From positions 62,001 to 126,000 of the forward strand of contig JABFGG010000006.1 in assembly GCA_013112575.1 (NCBI GenBank): 64,000 nucleotides of DNA, read 5' to 3'. Below are positions 1 to 9,741 of this stretch, piece by piece. Under the pieces are notes generated by a model that did not search any database, was not told the DNA's origin, and saw only the letters and a program-made list of their open reading frames with translations. The translations under genes and the position numbers were made by a program. Origin of the DNA: Chloroflexota bacterium (GTDB lineage Bacteria > Chloroflexota > Anaerolineae > Anaerolineales > UBA11579). The number at the start of each line of letters is the position of its first letter. Position 1 is the first letter of the stretch.

Positions 1-1391
1 CTGTAAATCTCCTTGGTCTAGACCTGGTGCAGGCAGAGCGTGAAGGGCGCATCATCATGCTCTACCACACCATTGCCATGACCATCATTGCCATAGAGGT
101 CTACTTTATGACAGATATGCTGCCAATGAAACGGCATGAGCAGGTCACGATCAATGCCACCATTACAGTGGGTTATCTAACCGCGTTGATCTTTGGAATG
201 CTATTTGGATATTTCGGGCACAATTTTGTTTTCCACGGGTTATTCATCCTGGGGCAGTCATTGGTTTTTTTCTCCGGGATTCTACTGGCAGCGGCTCTCT
301 GGCCCTGGAAAAAGGAATACCTTTTGGAAGCGGATTCCCCTTACGCGCATACGAAAAAGGGCGTGGACCTGGAACGATTGGCCTTCTTTGTAATGGTTAT
401 CGCCACGCTACTCTCCGCCACCTTCGGTGCAGTCACTGGTTCTTACTGGGGCAACGGCCATGAAACCTTTCTGGGAGAGGACCTGATCCGCGCCCCGCAC
501 AAGACCGCACTGCAAAAAGCCATCATCGGCCACCTCCATATCATGCTTACATTGGTTGCTGTGGCGCTTACGCTGATCGTTGGGCGCTGGATGAAGTTCA
601 AGGGTCTTCTTCATCGCATAGCCATGCCACTGATGATCGTGGGTACGATCATCATTACCGCAGGCGCATTATCTGTCGTGTGGTTGCCCTGGGCACATAC
701 GACCATTTACGTTGGCTCTGTCTTTGTCATGTTTGCGGCGTTACTTTTTGTGATCTTCTCCTGGGATAAGTTGATCAAAGAGGGGACGGCACATATCGAG
801 AAGCCTGGCTTTTTCCAGAAAATGGGCGCATTGCTACGCGATCCCCTAAAGTTTGGCCCGGGTTGGCAAATGGTATTCATGAACTTTACCGTCAGTGGTG
901 TAGGCATCTTCATGGCGGTCAAATTAGATGAGATCTTCCGGGTTTGGCCACACCGCGAAGAACGAATTACGCTCACTGGTCATTGGCACATTTTAGCCTC
1001 ATTGATCGCTACGATTATCCTGTTTTATTTCGCGGACCTTATGGGCCTCAAAGGAAAAGCCCGCAAATGGTTTGGCTGGCTTGTGATCATCATGTCCGAT
1101 CTGGCTTTTGCTTCTGCCACGATCTTTTCCATGAAACGTTTATTCGTGGCCGAAAGTGAACAGCAAGCGCTCGTTAATACACTTATGCTGCTAATGGATG
1201 TTGGTTTGGCCCTGGTATTGATCGCCCTGGCGATCTTTATGGGCTGGCGTTTGTACGATTTGTTCAGGAAAGATGGCCGTTGGTCAAAAGAGTTGGCCGC
1301 AGAAAAGAAAACAAGTGCACAAAGTCAAATCGAAGAACAACAACAAAGATTAAAAGAACTCCAGGCAACCCTTGAGGAGACATCACAATGA
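1..1391 (+). CDS. His-rich polytopic membrane protein, 5'-truncated by window edge (possibly heme-copper-oxidase/NO-metabolism related)
   Basis: Frame of ORF 27..1391 stays open to the window edge (VNLLGLDLVQAEREGRIIMLYH...); many TM segments with paired His motifs GHLHI and GHWHI. Confidence 0.6.
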   Translation, partial: VNLLGLDLVQAEREGRIIMLYHTIAMTIIAIEVYFMTDMLPMKRHEQVTINATITVGYLTALIFGMLFGYFGHNFVFHGLFILGQSLVFFSGILLAAALWPWKKEYLLEADSPYAHTKKGVDLERLAFFVMVIATLLSATFGAVTGSYWGNGHETFLGEDLIRAPHKTALQKAIIGHLHIMLTLVAVALTLIVGRWMKFKGLLHRIAMPLMIVGTIIITAGALSVVWLPWAHTTIYVGSVFVMFAALLFVIFSWDKLIKEGTAHIEKPGFFQKMGALLRDPLKFGPGWQMVFMNFTVSGVGIFMAVKLDEIFRVWPHREERITLTGHWHILASLIATIILFYFADLMGLKGKARKWFGWLVIIMSDLAFASATIFSMKRLFVAESEQQALVNTLMLLMDVGLALVLIALAIFMGWRLYDLFRKDGRWSKELAAEKKTSAQSQIEEQQQRLKELQATLEETSQ

Positions 1392-2356
1392 AACCCTTAT
1401 CGGTATTCGTTTGCCTTACCACCTTATTACTTGGCTCATGCGCGCCGGCCCCCAGTGTCAGCGCCATCACACCCCCTTACGTAGATACTGGCATTGATCC
1501 CAATTCCTGGGTAACCATCCCGGCAGGTTCATTTCCCTATGGGCAGCACGATCATATGACCGATGTGGATTATGACTACGAGATCATGGTCACAGATGTT
1601 ACGGTTGAACAATATGCAAACTTCTTGAATGAGGCATTAGCCACTGGAGTTATCAGCGTTGGTGAGTATGATGTAGAAGAAGGTGAAACTATCCGGCAGG
1701 AAGAGGGTGTTGGTGGCTTTCATCCAGGTGATCCATTTGATGGCTACAAACACGAAGAGGAAATTCAAGCCGGGCAATATCTTTATATGCCATTTACCGA
1801 TGGCCTGCGCTTATCTTATGAAGGCGGTGTCTTCACAGCCTTACCATCCTATGTCAATCACCCCATGACCCTCATGACCTGGTTTGGCGCAAATGCCTAT
1901 TGCGAATTTCAAGGCGGACGCTTACCAACAGAGATCGAATGGGAAAAAGCGGCTCGTGGCACAGAGATCATCAATGGGCATGGCTTGCCCTTCCCCTGGG
2001 GAGAGGAGATCCACGGCAACAATGCCAACTACTACTCGTCATTCGATCTTTTTGAAAAGATGTTTGGCAAGTTGGGGAACACAACTCCTGTCGGGTTTTA
2101 TAATGGCCAGACATATCTTATTGGGGACAGTAGTTATACAACATTGGATTCTGCCAGCCCGTACGGGCTGTATGATATGGGCGGCAATGTCTGGCAATGG
2201 ATGGGGGACGACTATCCTGACCAACATTATCGTTACATGCGCGGTGGCAGCTTCTATAGTTATGAAGTGGATCTACGTGTGTGGAAAAACAACAGTGCGG
2301 CGCCTACTTATTACAGCCCTAGCGTCGGTTTCCGCTGTGTGCAGGACGGAGACTGA
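1388..2356 (+). CDS. Lipoprotein with formylglycine-generating-enzyme/sulfatase-modifying-factor domain
   Basis: Lipobox LLGSC; motifs WVTIPAGSF, GGRLPTEIEWEKAARG, GLYDMGGNVWQW, RGGSF, VGFRC; 4-nt overlap with upstream ORF. Confidence 0.85.
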   Translation: MKPLSVFVCLTTLLLGSCAPAPSVSAITPPYVDTGIDPNSWVTIPAGSFPYGQHDHMTDVDYDYEIMVTDVTVEQYANFLNEALATGVISVGEYDVEEGETIRQEEGVGGFHPGDPFDGYKHEEEIQAGQYLYMPFTDGLRLSYEGGVFTALPSYVNHPMTLMTWFGANAYCEFQGGRLPTEIEWEKAARGTEIINGHGLPFPWGEEIHGNNANYYSSFDLFEKMFGKLGNTTPVGFYNGQTYLIGDSSYTTLDSASPYGLYDMGGNVWQWMGDDYPDQHYRYMRGGSFYSYEVDLRVWKNNSAAPTYYSPSVGFRCVQDGD

Positions 2357-2415
2357 TCCTCTCACCTACACGAGCGCTCTCCGGACCCAGGAGAGCGCTC
2401 GCGAGGAGTAACACT

Positions 2416-3288
2416 ATGGTCTTCGCGCAAAGAATTCACTCCAAGATCAAGCAATACTGGTCACTGATCAAAAGCCTGCAAACTGGGCTACTTTTGCTTA
2501 CTGGTCTGGCAGGATTTATCACTTCACGTTGTCCCTGGTCAAACTGGCAAGTCTTGTTGGGCGTCTTCGGTAGCCTGTTTCTGGCCATCAGCGGCAGCAC
2601 GGTGCTGAACATGTGGTATGACCGGGACATTGATGCCAGGATGAAGCGTACCAGCCAGCGTCCGCTTCCCTCCGGGCAGGTTTCCTCACGAGAGGCCTTG
2701 ACTCTGGGAATAGCATTGTCCGGGTTTGGTATTTTGTGGGCCTTTGGTATGGACCTGCTGTATGGAGCTATAGTCTTTGCCGGCCTTTTTTTTGATGTGC
2801 TGGTCTACACGATATGGCTTAAACGCCGCACGGCCTGGTCGATTGTATGGGGAGGAATATCTGGGGGCATGCCTGTGCTGGCCGGACGCGCTCTTGGAAC
2901 TGGACACATTGATTGGGTCGGACTTGTGCTTATGGCCGCCATCCTCTTCTGGATTCCCACACATATACTTACCTTCAGCATGCGTTATTATGATGACTAT
3001 CAACATGCTGGTATACCGACATTTCCAAGTACTTATGGTTTCGATACTACCCGTAGGATCATCGCCGTCTCCAGCATGCTCGCTTCCGGTGCAATGGTTG
3101 CAGCCGCTTTGGGAATTGGACTAAGTGTTGGCTATTTGCGGTTGATTGCTGTGCTTTCGGTTGGCTTGCTAGTCCTGGCCATCAGTATTTGGCTGAAACC
3201 CATTGAGAAAGGTAATTTCGGTCTCTTCAAGTATGCCTCGTTATATATGTTGTGCGCAATGCTCCTCATGGCGGCAGATGTGATGTAA
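2416..3288 (+). CDS. ctaB: Protoheme IX farnesyltransferase (heme O synthase, UbiA family)
   Basis: NMWYDRDIDARMKRTSQRPLPSG and YTIWLKRRTAWSIVWGGISGGMPVLAG motifs. Confidence 0.9.
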   Translation: MVFAQRIHSKIKQYWSLIKSLQTGLLLLTGLAGFITSRCPWSNWQVLLGVFGSLFLAISGSTVLNMWYDRDIDARMKRTSQRPLPSGQVSSREALTLGIALSGFGILWAFGMDLLYGAIVFAGLFFDVLVYTIWLKRRTAWSIVWGGISGGMPVLAGRALGTGHIDWVGLVLMAAILFWIPTHILTFSMRYYDDYQHAGIPTFPSTYGFDTTRRIIAVSSMLASGAMVAAALGIGLSVGYLRLIAVLSVGLLVLAISIWLKPIEKGNFGLFKYASLYMLCAMLLMAADVM

Positions 3289-3290
3289 CT

Positions 3291-3899
3291 ATGACGCGGA
3301 AGATCACAATACTTGATCGAGTGCTGTTATTAATTACTGTTTTATTATGCGCTTATCATATTGTCATTGGAATTGACGATCTCGCCACAGTGTCGATCAT
3401 CAGCTATACAATAGCATTTGGGGTGCTGCTGGTTGCAAGTTTGCTCATCCTGATCCTTGGGTTTGAAATATTGGAAAGCCCCGTAGTCGTGATCGTATCG
3501 ACGTTGCTTCCACTAAGCCTGTCAACCGGGTTGATTACACAATTCTATCCAACGCTTTCCTCTGTGTACATATTTTTTGCAATTATAAGTTTGTTGGCTG
3601 TATCCTATACGCGTCTTCTTACAAGGGGGCGTTGGGCGATCACCGCATTGATCTTCGTTCACACTGTTGCTGGACTGATCATATTTGCACTGCCGATCTA
3701 TCTCAGCCTGCAAGACCTTGCGGGGCCAGACTTTGCATTGGTGGGTTTAGGAGGGGCTCTGATCGGAGTGGGGGGAATATTGTTTTCCTTCCTGAGAGTT
3801 GGAAAACAGACCCTATCTCAAGATGTAGTTTTGTCCGCACTGCCCGCCTTATTGCTGGCAACAACAGTGGCATTTGTAGCCGGATTCGCCAATGTGTAG
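3291..3899 (+). CDS. Polytopic membrane protein, unknown function
   Basis: Hydrophobic ORF; start chosen at MTRKITIL just after ctaB stop. Confidence 0.6.
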   Translation: MTRKITILDRVLLLITVLLCAYHIVIGIDDLATVSIISYTIAFGVLLVASLLILILGFEILESPVVVIVSTLLPLSLSTGLITQFYPTLSSVYIFFAIISLLAVSYTRLLTRGRWAITALIFVHTVAGLIIFALPIYLSLQDLAGPDFALVGLGGALIGVGGILFSFLRVGKQTLSQDVVLSALPALLLATTVAFVAGFANV

Positions 3900-3904
3900 T
3901 TGTT

Positions 3905-4396
3905 ATGATAGATTTTTGTAATAAGCTAAAACCGGCTGTTTCCAAAAAAACCTTATTTTTAACCGCGGGCTTGATGTGGTCCGGCGTTGGAATTCTGTTG
4001 GGCCGCTATGTTTATCACTGGATGTTGCCTTTATCAGCCTGGCAAATATCTTTGATCCTCTTGGCGGGTGGTGTTCTCGGACTACTTATTAACCGCTTTG
4101 GTTTTACAGTGATGGCGAAGAAGAATATACATCGAATCACTCAAATAAAAAATGCTCGCGTTTGCATATTTGCATTTCAGGAGTGGCATAGTTACCCCCT
4201 CGTCCTGGTCATGGTATCTCTGGGAGTGTTTCTACGCTTATACTCCTCGTTACCGAATACGCTGCTTGCCGTGGTATATCTCGGGATAGGTGGTGGTTTA
4301 ATGCTTGCCAGCCTGCAATACTATCAATTCCTCAAGGAAATGCCGGTAGAGGAAAAAATTCACCCAGGGAAAGGAATAGAGAAGCAAATCGAATAG
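3905..4396 (+). CDS. Polytopic membrane protein, unknown function
   Basis: Start chosen at MIDFCNKL; several hydrophobic segments; directly downstream of previous ORF. Confidence 0.55.
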   Translation: MIDFCNKLKPAVSKKTLFLTAGLMWSGVGILLGRYVYHWMLPLSAWQISLILLAGGVLGLLINRFGFTVMAKKNIHRITQIKNARVCIFAFQEWHSYPLVLVMVSLGVFLRLYSSLPNTLLAVVYLGIGGGLMLASLQYYQFLKEMPVEEKIHPGKGIEKQIE

Positions 4397-4451
4397 GAAA
4401 AGCATTTCTTTCCTAGGTGACATGACCCCAATATTAGTACCAGTAGCTATG

Positions 4452-5774
4452 TTAGTCGAAGCTGCTCAAACTGTGAAGGCTGCTGGATGAGAATAGCAGC
4501 CGGAAACGCCTTAACCGATGGAAGTCTTTGGCCTCACCGAATAATGGCTCGCCCCAGAAAGCACGTTTACTCATCGCTTTCTGATATTCAGGGGTTGGGT
4601 GATAAGCTTTTACTGTCTCGACATATTCTTGATGGAAAGACCGGAAAATATGTCTGCCGCTTTTGCTTTTAGTACATTCTGATTTGACCGGGCAGGCATT
4701 GCACAGCTTTTTATCTGCTCGATAAACATACATCTCCTCGCTTTTCCTGCGTGATAACAGCGGTAAAGGGTGACTCTGAGGACAGATATATTGATTGTGT
4801 TCAGGATCATAGTGAAAATCTTCTGCGGGATAGAAAGCATTCCGCTTTCTCAAATCTGGGATAGGAACATAGGCTTTGATGCCAGCCTGCTCTAATCCGG
4901 TCATGTTTTTCACAGTGCCGTATTTCGAATCTCCAACCGCAATTTGCGGTTTGATTTTCCAGCGCTCACAAACCCAGTCGGTTAGATCAAGCATCGGAGT
5001 ATTGTCCATAATCGATGCAGGCGTGACCAGCGCACTCAAAATAATCCTGGCCTTACCGCCATCGACAACATAATGATCTCGATACCCCAACACCGCTGCA
5101 CCGCCTTTCGTGGCAGGCATCGGACTGGCGAACGGATCAACGGGACTGATTTTTTGATCGGCTACTCGTTTGTAATGCGGCTTCCGAATGCCTACAAGTC
5201 GTTTTCCATCATATTAATCCACCAGTTTGTTGAACGATAGCGCATCTTGATTTGAGGGGAATAACTGCTCAAGGTGGTGTTCTGCCTCAAATTCAGCCTG
5301 GGGAATCATGTTGCTGATTGCGGCATTCGCCAGCACCTTGGTGCTGTCAAAATACAACTCTTCTCCCCACACAAGTCCAGCCTGCATACATTTCTCTATG
5401 ATTTCCTCAAAGAATGCTTGGAAAATACTGAATCTGTAGCGTTCTCGGATTTTCGTCAAGGAACTGTGATCCGGGATAGGCTCATCTAGGTCGTATCACA
5501 GATACCAGCGGTGGGCTAAATTGAGATTGACCTGTTCCATCAACTGCCGATCAGAACGAATAACTTCAAAGAAGGCAATCAGTTGCAATTTGAAGAACAC
5601 AACCGGATCAATCGAAGATCTACCAATTGGCGAATATAGATCTTGAACAAGTTCTCTGACAAAGCCCAGGTCAATATGCGCTTCAAGTTGGCGGTAGAAG
5701 TTATCCTCTGGCACTAAATCTTCGAGAGAAAATTGAGAATGTGTTTTGAATGCCCGTTCCTTCTTTCCGATCAT
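4452..5774 (-). pseudogene. IS1182-type transposase interrupted by two in-frame stops
   Basis: ORFs 5496..5786, 5214..5459 and 4452..5120 share one frame, separated by TGA (5496-5498) and TAA (5214-5216); MIGKKERAFKTHSQFSLEDLVPEDNFYRQLE, RWYL*YDLDEPIPDHSSLTKIRERY, DGGKARIILSALVTPA. Confidence 0.85.
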
Positions 5775-5782
5775 GCTGCACC

Positions 5783-6360
5783 TCAAAGATTGAGTTTTTG
5801 AGCAATTGCTTGAAGTTCATCATCGGTGATCCCCAGATAGCGTTTTGTGTAGGCAATGCTGTTGTGATTGAGCTTGTACATAATCAAAGCCAGATCAACG
5901 CCCTGCATCCGGGCGTGATAGCCCCAGGTCTTTCGGAGGCTGTGCATGCCGAAGTTCCCCGTAGACCGACGTCTTTACATATCTTGGTGATGAACTTCCA
6001 TGCCTGACCTCTTTTTAGGGACTGCATGGTTCTGGGATTGAAAAAGAGGAAATTATTGGATACTTTTGCTCGAAACGGATAGGCCTCTATATATTCGAGC
6101 AAAGCCGCTTTCATGCTTTGATTGTTCGCAATTTCATGCCGCTTCCCCCGTTTCCGCTCTTTGATCCAGAATTTGCTTTTGATATTTCCTGCTTCATCCA
6201 AAAACTGACTGAGTTGGAGTTGAAGCAGGTCGGAGATTCGCAAAGCAGTATTGATGCCGATGACAAACAACAGCTAGTCGCAGTAGCGTTGCTGTCCCCG
6301 TAGTACATTTTTGATCTGAGCGATTTTCTTTCGATCTCGGATAGGTTCTACAAATTTCAT
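5783..6360 (-). pseudogene. Small tyrosine recombinase/integrase, inactivated
   Basis: MKFVEPIRDRKKIAQIKNVLRGQQRYCD*LLFVIGINTALRISDLLQLQLSQF...; TAG at 6274-6276 and a -1 frameshift near 5955; other frame restores GMHSLRKTWGYHARMQGVDLALIMYKLNHNSIAYTKRYLGI. Confidence 0.85.
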
Positions 6361-6443
6361 ACGCCTCAAAAGCAGTAAACATAATGGTCACTAACTGAAA
6401 TATGTTTACTGAAAACACCATAGCATTTTTAGGGAATGAAAAC

Positions 6444-6465
6444 AAGGGCCGATTTGACGGCCCTT
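6444..6465. terminator. Short GC hairpin, candidate terminator
   Basis: aagggcc-gatttgac-ggccctt. Confidence 0.4.
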
Positions 6466-6559
6466 TCTTAGGATTTGTGAACTCGATAGTTATTATGTTC
6501 ATCAAATGAGATTGTTGGTTCCAATACCTACTGTTTGTTGTGTGACTACAGACAAAGTT

Positions 6560-8422
6560 TTATTTTCTCAACAACCTCATCCCGTTTAGGATCACAACCA
6601 GCACCGAAGCCTCGTGGATAAGCATCCCGCCGGACATGTGCACTGCACCCAAGATTACCCCCAACAGTAACCCAGTCACAGTAACAAGGGCGACGACTAC
6701 GTTCTGGCGGATGTTGCCTAAGGTTGCCTTAGAGAGCTTTACCGCTTCAGGCAGTTTCATTAGGTCATCTGCCATCAGGGCAATGTCAGCGGTCTCGATA
6801 GCGATGTCGGTGCCCGCTGCACCCATAGCAATACCGATATCAGCGGCTGCCAGGGCGGGGGCATCGTTGATGCCGTCGCCAACCATGGCAACTACATGTC
6901 CATCGGCCTGTAAGGCGCGGATGGCTTGAAGTTTGTCCTCGGGGAGCAGCTCGGCACGCACATCATCGATGCCAGCTTCGGCGGCAATCGCCTGGGCTGT
7001 GCGGCGGTCGTCACCAGTCAGCATAACTACCTGTTTCAATCCGATTTCTTTGAGGCGCTTGATCATCTTTGGTGCGTCCGCCCGCAGCGTGTCAGCGATT
7101 CCTAAAATGCCTACAGCAAGATCGTTTAGTGAGACCAGTACGGCTGTTTTTCCAGCTGATTTCAGGCGGGTTAATTGCTCTTCCCCTTCAAGGGGGATGT
7201 CCACGCCCAATTCGGCCATCAATTCTTTGCTGCCCACACCAATTTCGTCTCCATTGAGAGTGGCGCGCACGCCGCGCCCGGTGCAAGTATCGAATTTTTC
7301 GGCAGAGGGGATGGTATCCAGATGCTCAGTGGCTTTCATAATCGCGCGCGCCAGGGGGTGTTCAGAACCGGCTTCAGCGATTGCTGCCCAACGCAGGATT
7401 TGGTCCTGATGGTGGCCGTTTAGGGCAACCACATCGGTCAATTCTGGCTTTCCTTGCGTGAGTGTGCCAGTTTTGTCGAGAGCCAAAGCAGAGATCTTCC
7501 CAGCGTTCTCCAAGTACTCGCCACCTTTGATCAAGATGCCGCTCTTGGCTGCCCGGCCAATGCCCGCCACCACAGATACAGGTGTGGAGATTACCAGCGC
7601 ACCTGGGCAACCAATCACCAGCAGAGTCAAAGCCAGTTCGATATCACGCGTGATCAAATAAGCTAGCCCGCTCAACCCAATGATGAAGGGAGTGTACCAT
7701 TGAGAAAATTGCTCAATGAAACGCTGCGTAGGTGCTTTTTCTTCCTGGGCTTCTTCCACCCTGCGGATTATGCGGGCCAGGGTGGTGTCCGCACCGACAC
7801 CCGTGGCACGTACCTTCAGTAGGCCAGCCTGATTGACCGTCCCAGCGTAAACTTGCGCTCCCTCCGATTTTTCTTCGGGCATAGGTTCGCCAGTAATGGC
7901 GCTCTCGTCAACCGAGGAATGCCCGTCAATGACCTCACCATCTACGGCAATCTTAGCGCCAGGTTTTACCATAACCATCTCATTGGTGAGCACTTCATGG
8001 GGCGAAACTTCCACCTGGCGATTATCTCTGATCACGATGGCAGTAGCTGGGGTCAGATCCAGCAAACCTTCCAGTACCTGACGGGTCTGGCTTAGTGTGC
8101 GCGCTTCAAGATACGCACCCAGGATGAACAGGAAGGTCACAGCCGCGGCCTCCCAATATTCACCGATGATCAGCGCGCCGACGGTTGCAATGGTCACCAG
8201 TAATTCGATACTGATGTGACGGTTTCGTAGGCTGGTGACAGCCCGCACGGCGATATCCCAGCCAGCGATCAAAGTGGCTAGGATCATAAACCCATTCCGC
8301 CATTGTTCTGCTCCGAGAAATTTCCCGACTCCCAATGCCATCATGATCAAAGCCCCGCTGGAGATCACCAGAAACTGGCGGCGGGTCCTAGGATTTTGGA
8401 ATTTTTGAATAATTGTGTTCAT
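6560..8422 (-). CDS. Heavy-metal-translocating P1B-type ATPase with atypical CPG transmembrane motif
   Basis: DKTGTLTQG, TGEPMPEEK, GDGINDAPALAAADIGIAMG, LLVIGCPGALVISTPVS. Confidence 0.93.
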   Translation of the reverse strand: MNTIIQKFQNPRTRRQFLVISSGALIMMALGVGKFLGAEQWRNGFMILATLIAGWDIAVRAVTSLRNRHISIELLVTIATVGALIIGEYWEAAAVTFLFILGAYLEARTLSQTRQVLEGLLDLTPATAIVIRDNRQVEVSPHEVLTNEMVMVKPGAKIAVDGEVIDGHSSVDESAITGEPMPEEKSEGAQVYAGTVNQAGLLKVRATGVGADTTLARIIRRVEEAQEEKAPTQRFIEQFSQWYTPFIIGLSGLAYLITRDIELALTLLVIGCPGALVISTPVSVVAGIGRAAKSGILIKGGEYLENAGKISALALDKTGTLTQGKPELTDVVALNGHHQDQILRWAAIAEAGSEHPLARAIMKATEHLDTIPSAEKFDTCTGRGVRATLNGDEIGVGSKELMAELGVDIPLEGEEQLTRLKSAGKTAVLVSLNDLAVGILGIADTLRADAPKMIKRLKEIGLKQVVMLTGDDRRTAQAIAAEAGIDDVRAELLPEDKLQAIRALQADGHVVAMVGDGINDAPALAAADIGIAMGAAGTDIAIETADIALMADDLMKLPEAVKLSKATLGNIRQNVVVALVTVTGLLLGVILGAVHMSGGMLIHEASVLVVILNGMRLLRK

Positions 8423-8436
8423 ATTTCCTCCAAAGG

Positions 8437-8475
8437 ATCAAACCTGCGAGGTCTCAAAAACCTCGCAGGTTTGAT
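8437..8475. repeat. Perfect 16-bp inverted repeat between the HMA and ATPase genes
   Basis: atcaaacctgcgaggt-ctcaaaa-acctcgcaggtttgat. Confidence 0.85.
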
Positions 8476-8479
8476 GAAT

Positions 8480-8695
8480 TTAGAGAGGTGATACTTGTGA
8501 TTTGTAACCGACTGATTGGACAACATCAACCAGCTTGTCGCTTCCGACCTTCGAGAGATCATGCTCGACCTCGATGCGCCCGGTGTTGAAGTGCACCTTG
8601 GCCTCTTGAACGCCGTCCACGGACTTGAGGGCCTTTTCGATCTTGGCAACACAGGATGGGCAGGAAAACTCCTGGCTTCGCAATATGGTTTTCAT
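8480..8695 (-). CDS. Heavy-metal-associated (HMA) domain metallochaperone-like protein
   Basis: 71 aa, FSCPSCVAKIEKALKSVDGVQEAKVHFNTGRIEVEHD; directly upstream of P1B ATPase. Confidence 0.9.
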   Translation of the reverse strand: MKTILRSQEFSCPSCVAKIEKALKSVDGVQEAKVHFNTGRIEVEHDLSKVGSDKLVDVVQSVGYKSQVSPL

Positions 8696-8768
8696 AAGAA
8701 TTTCTCCTTTCGCAAATGAATTCTGCCTGTACTATATGCCATTGGAGAGAATCCTTCCATGAGCTATA

Positions 8769-8831
8769 TCAATTAACCGCTAAAGCCTTCCAGAATTGGG
8801 CAAATTCTGGAAGGCTTTAGCGGTTAATTGA
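8769..8831. repeat. 29-bp perfect inverted repeat with 5-nt loop
   Basis: tcaattaaccgctaaagccttccagaatt-gggca-aattctggaaggctttagcggttaattga. Confidence 0.95.
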
Positions 8832-8845
8832 AACATAAGAGGAGT

Positions 8846-9589
8846 TTAGATTTCTGTGAGCGCTGCCAAACCAGGTTTGTTCGTGATCGCGACCCAGCGG
8901 CGGCCAGTTTGAATCAGCCCCTCTTTCTGGAGCTGGCTCATCACCCGACTGGCGGTTTCGGTGGTAGTGCCGGTCAACTCGGCCAGATCGCTGCGACCTA
9001 AAGGCAGTTGGATCAGCAGGCCGACATCATCTGCCTCGCCGAGTTTATCCCCTAATTTCAACAGAACATGAGCGAGGCGCTGCTCGATGGATGACACGCT
9101 CAGGAGGCGCACCATCTCATGGGCTTCTCTAAGCCGGTGTGCCATAATATCCATAACCTTGATCGCCACCGGCGGGTGACGACTGAGTATCTGGCGGAAA
9201 TCATTCCCCTCGATGCTGAGGGTACAAACTGGCGTGTGGGCGTGAGCGGTCTCGGAATAGTTGTCATCCTGTGCATGCGTCAGACTACCGAAGAATTCCC
9301 CCTGATTGAGGACATTAAGCATAACATCCTTACCGCTGACGGTATGTCGCATCAATTTTACATGGCCATCCGCAACAGCGTACAATCGCTTGGCAGGGCT
9401 TTTTTCGAAGTAAATTATTTCGCCCATAGCATAACCGCGTTCGCTGAACAATGCGTTAATATCACGTATCTTGGAATCAGGCAGCCCGCTGAAAAAGGGA
9501 AGCCGTCCCAAAATGTATAGGCGCAGCTTAAGATCGCACATGTGCGGCTCGATATGTTCATGATCTAGTGGCGTTTTTCTTCGACCCAT
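8846..9589 (-). CDS. Crp/Fnr-family transcriptional regulator
   Basis: cNMP-binding-like domain; C-terminal HTH DLAELTGTTTETASRVMSQLQKEGLI. Confidence 0.9.
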   Translation of the reverse strand: MGRRKTPLDHEHIEPHMCDLKLRLYILGRLPFFSGLPDSKIRDINALFSERGYAMGEIIYFEKSPAKRLYAVADGHVKLMRHTVSGKDVMLNVLNQGEFFGSLTHAQDDNYSETAHAHTPVCTLSIEGNDFRQILSRHPPVAIKVMDIMAHRLREAHEMVRLLSVSSIEQRLAHVLLKLGDKLGEADDVGLLIQLPLGRSDLAELTGTTTETASRVMSQLQKEGLIQTGRRWVAITNKPGLAALTEI

Positions 9590-9741
9590 AATTTTAATAT
9601 TTCGGCATTCTCAGCATCTAGATCTTATTTCATAGTTTTATAATTCAAAAGTGCTGAGATAACTGTAATTATTACATCTACTAAGCCAACTACCAGATCA
9701 TCTGGAATCCAGACCCTTCCAATTGTTTTCTGTCTCCTTAT

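Noticed and set aside
5496-5498. Stop-codon reassignment or selenocysteine (TGA) in the transposase
   Set aside because: TAA and TAG also interrupt this transposase/recombinase pair, along with a frameshift; ordinary gene decay explains it and the surrounding genes use stops normally.
6636-8095. Several long plus-strand ORFs inside the P1B ATPase gene (e.g. 6933..7409)
   Set aside because: Antisense shadows of a strongly recognisable minus-strand coding region; no independent domain signal.
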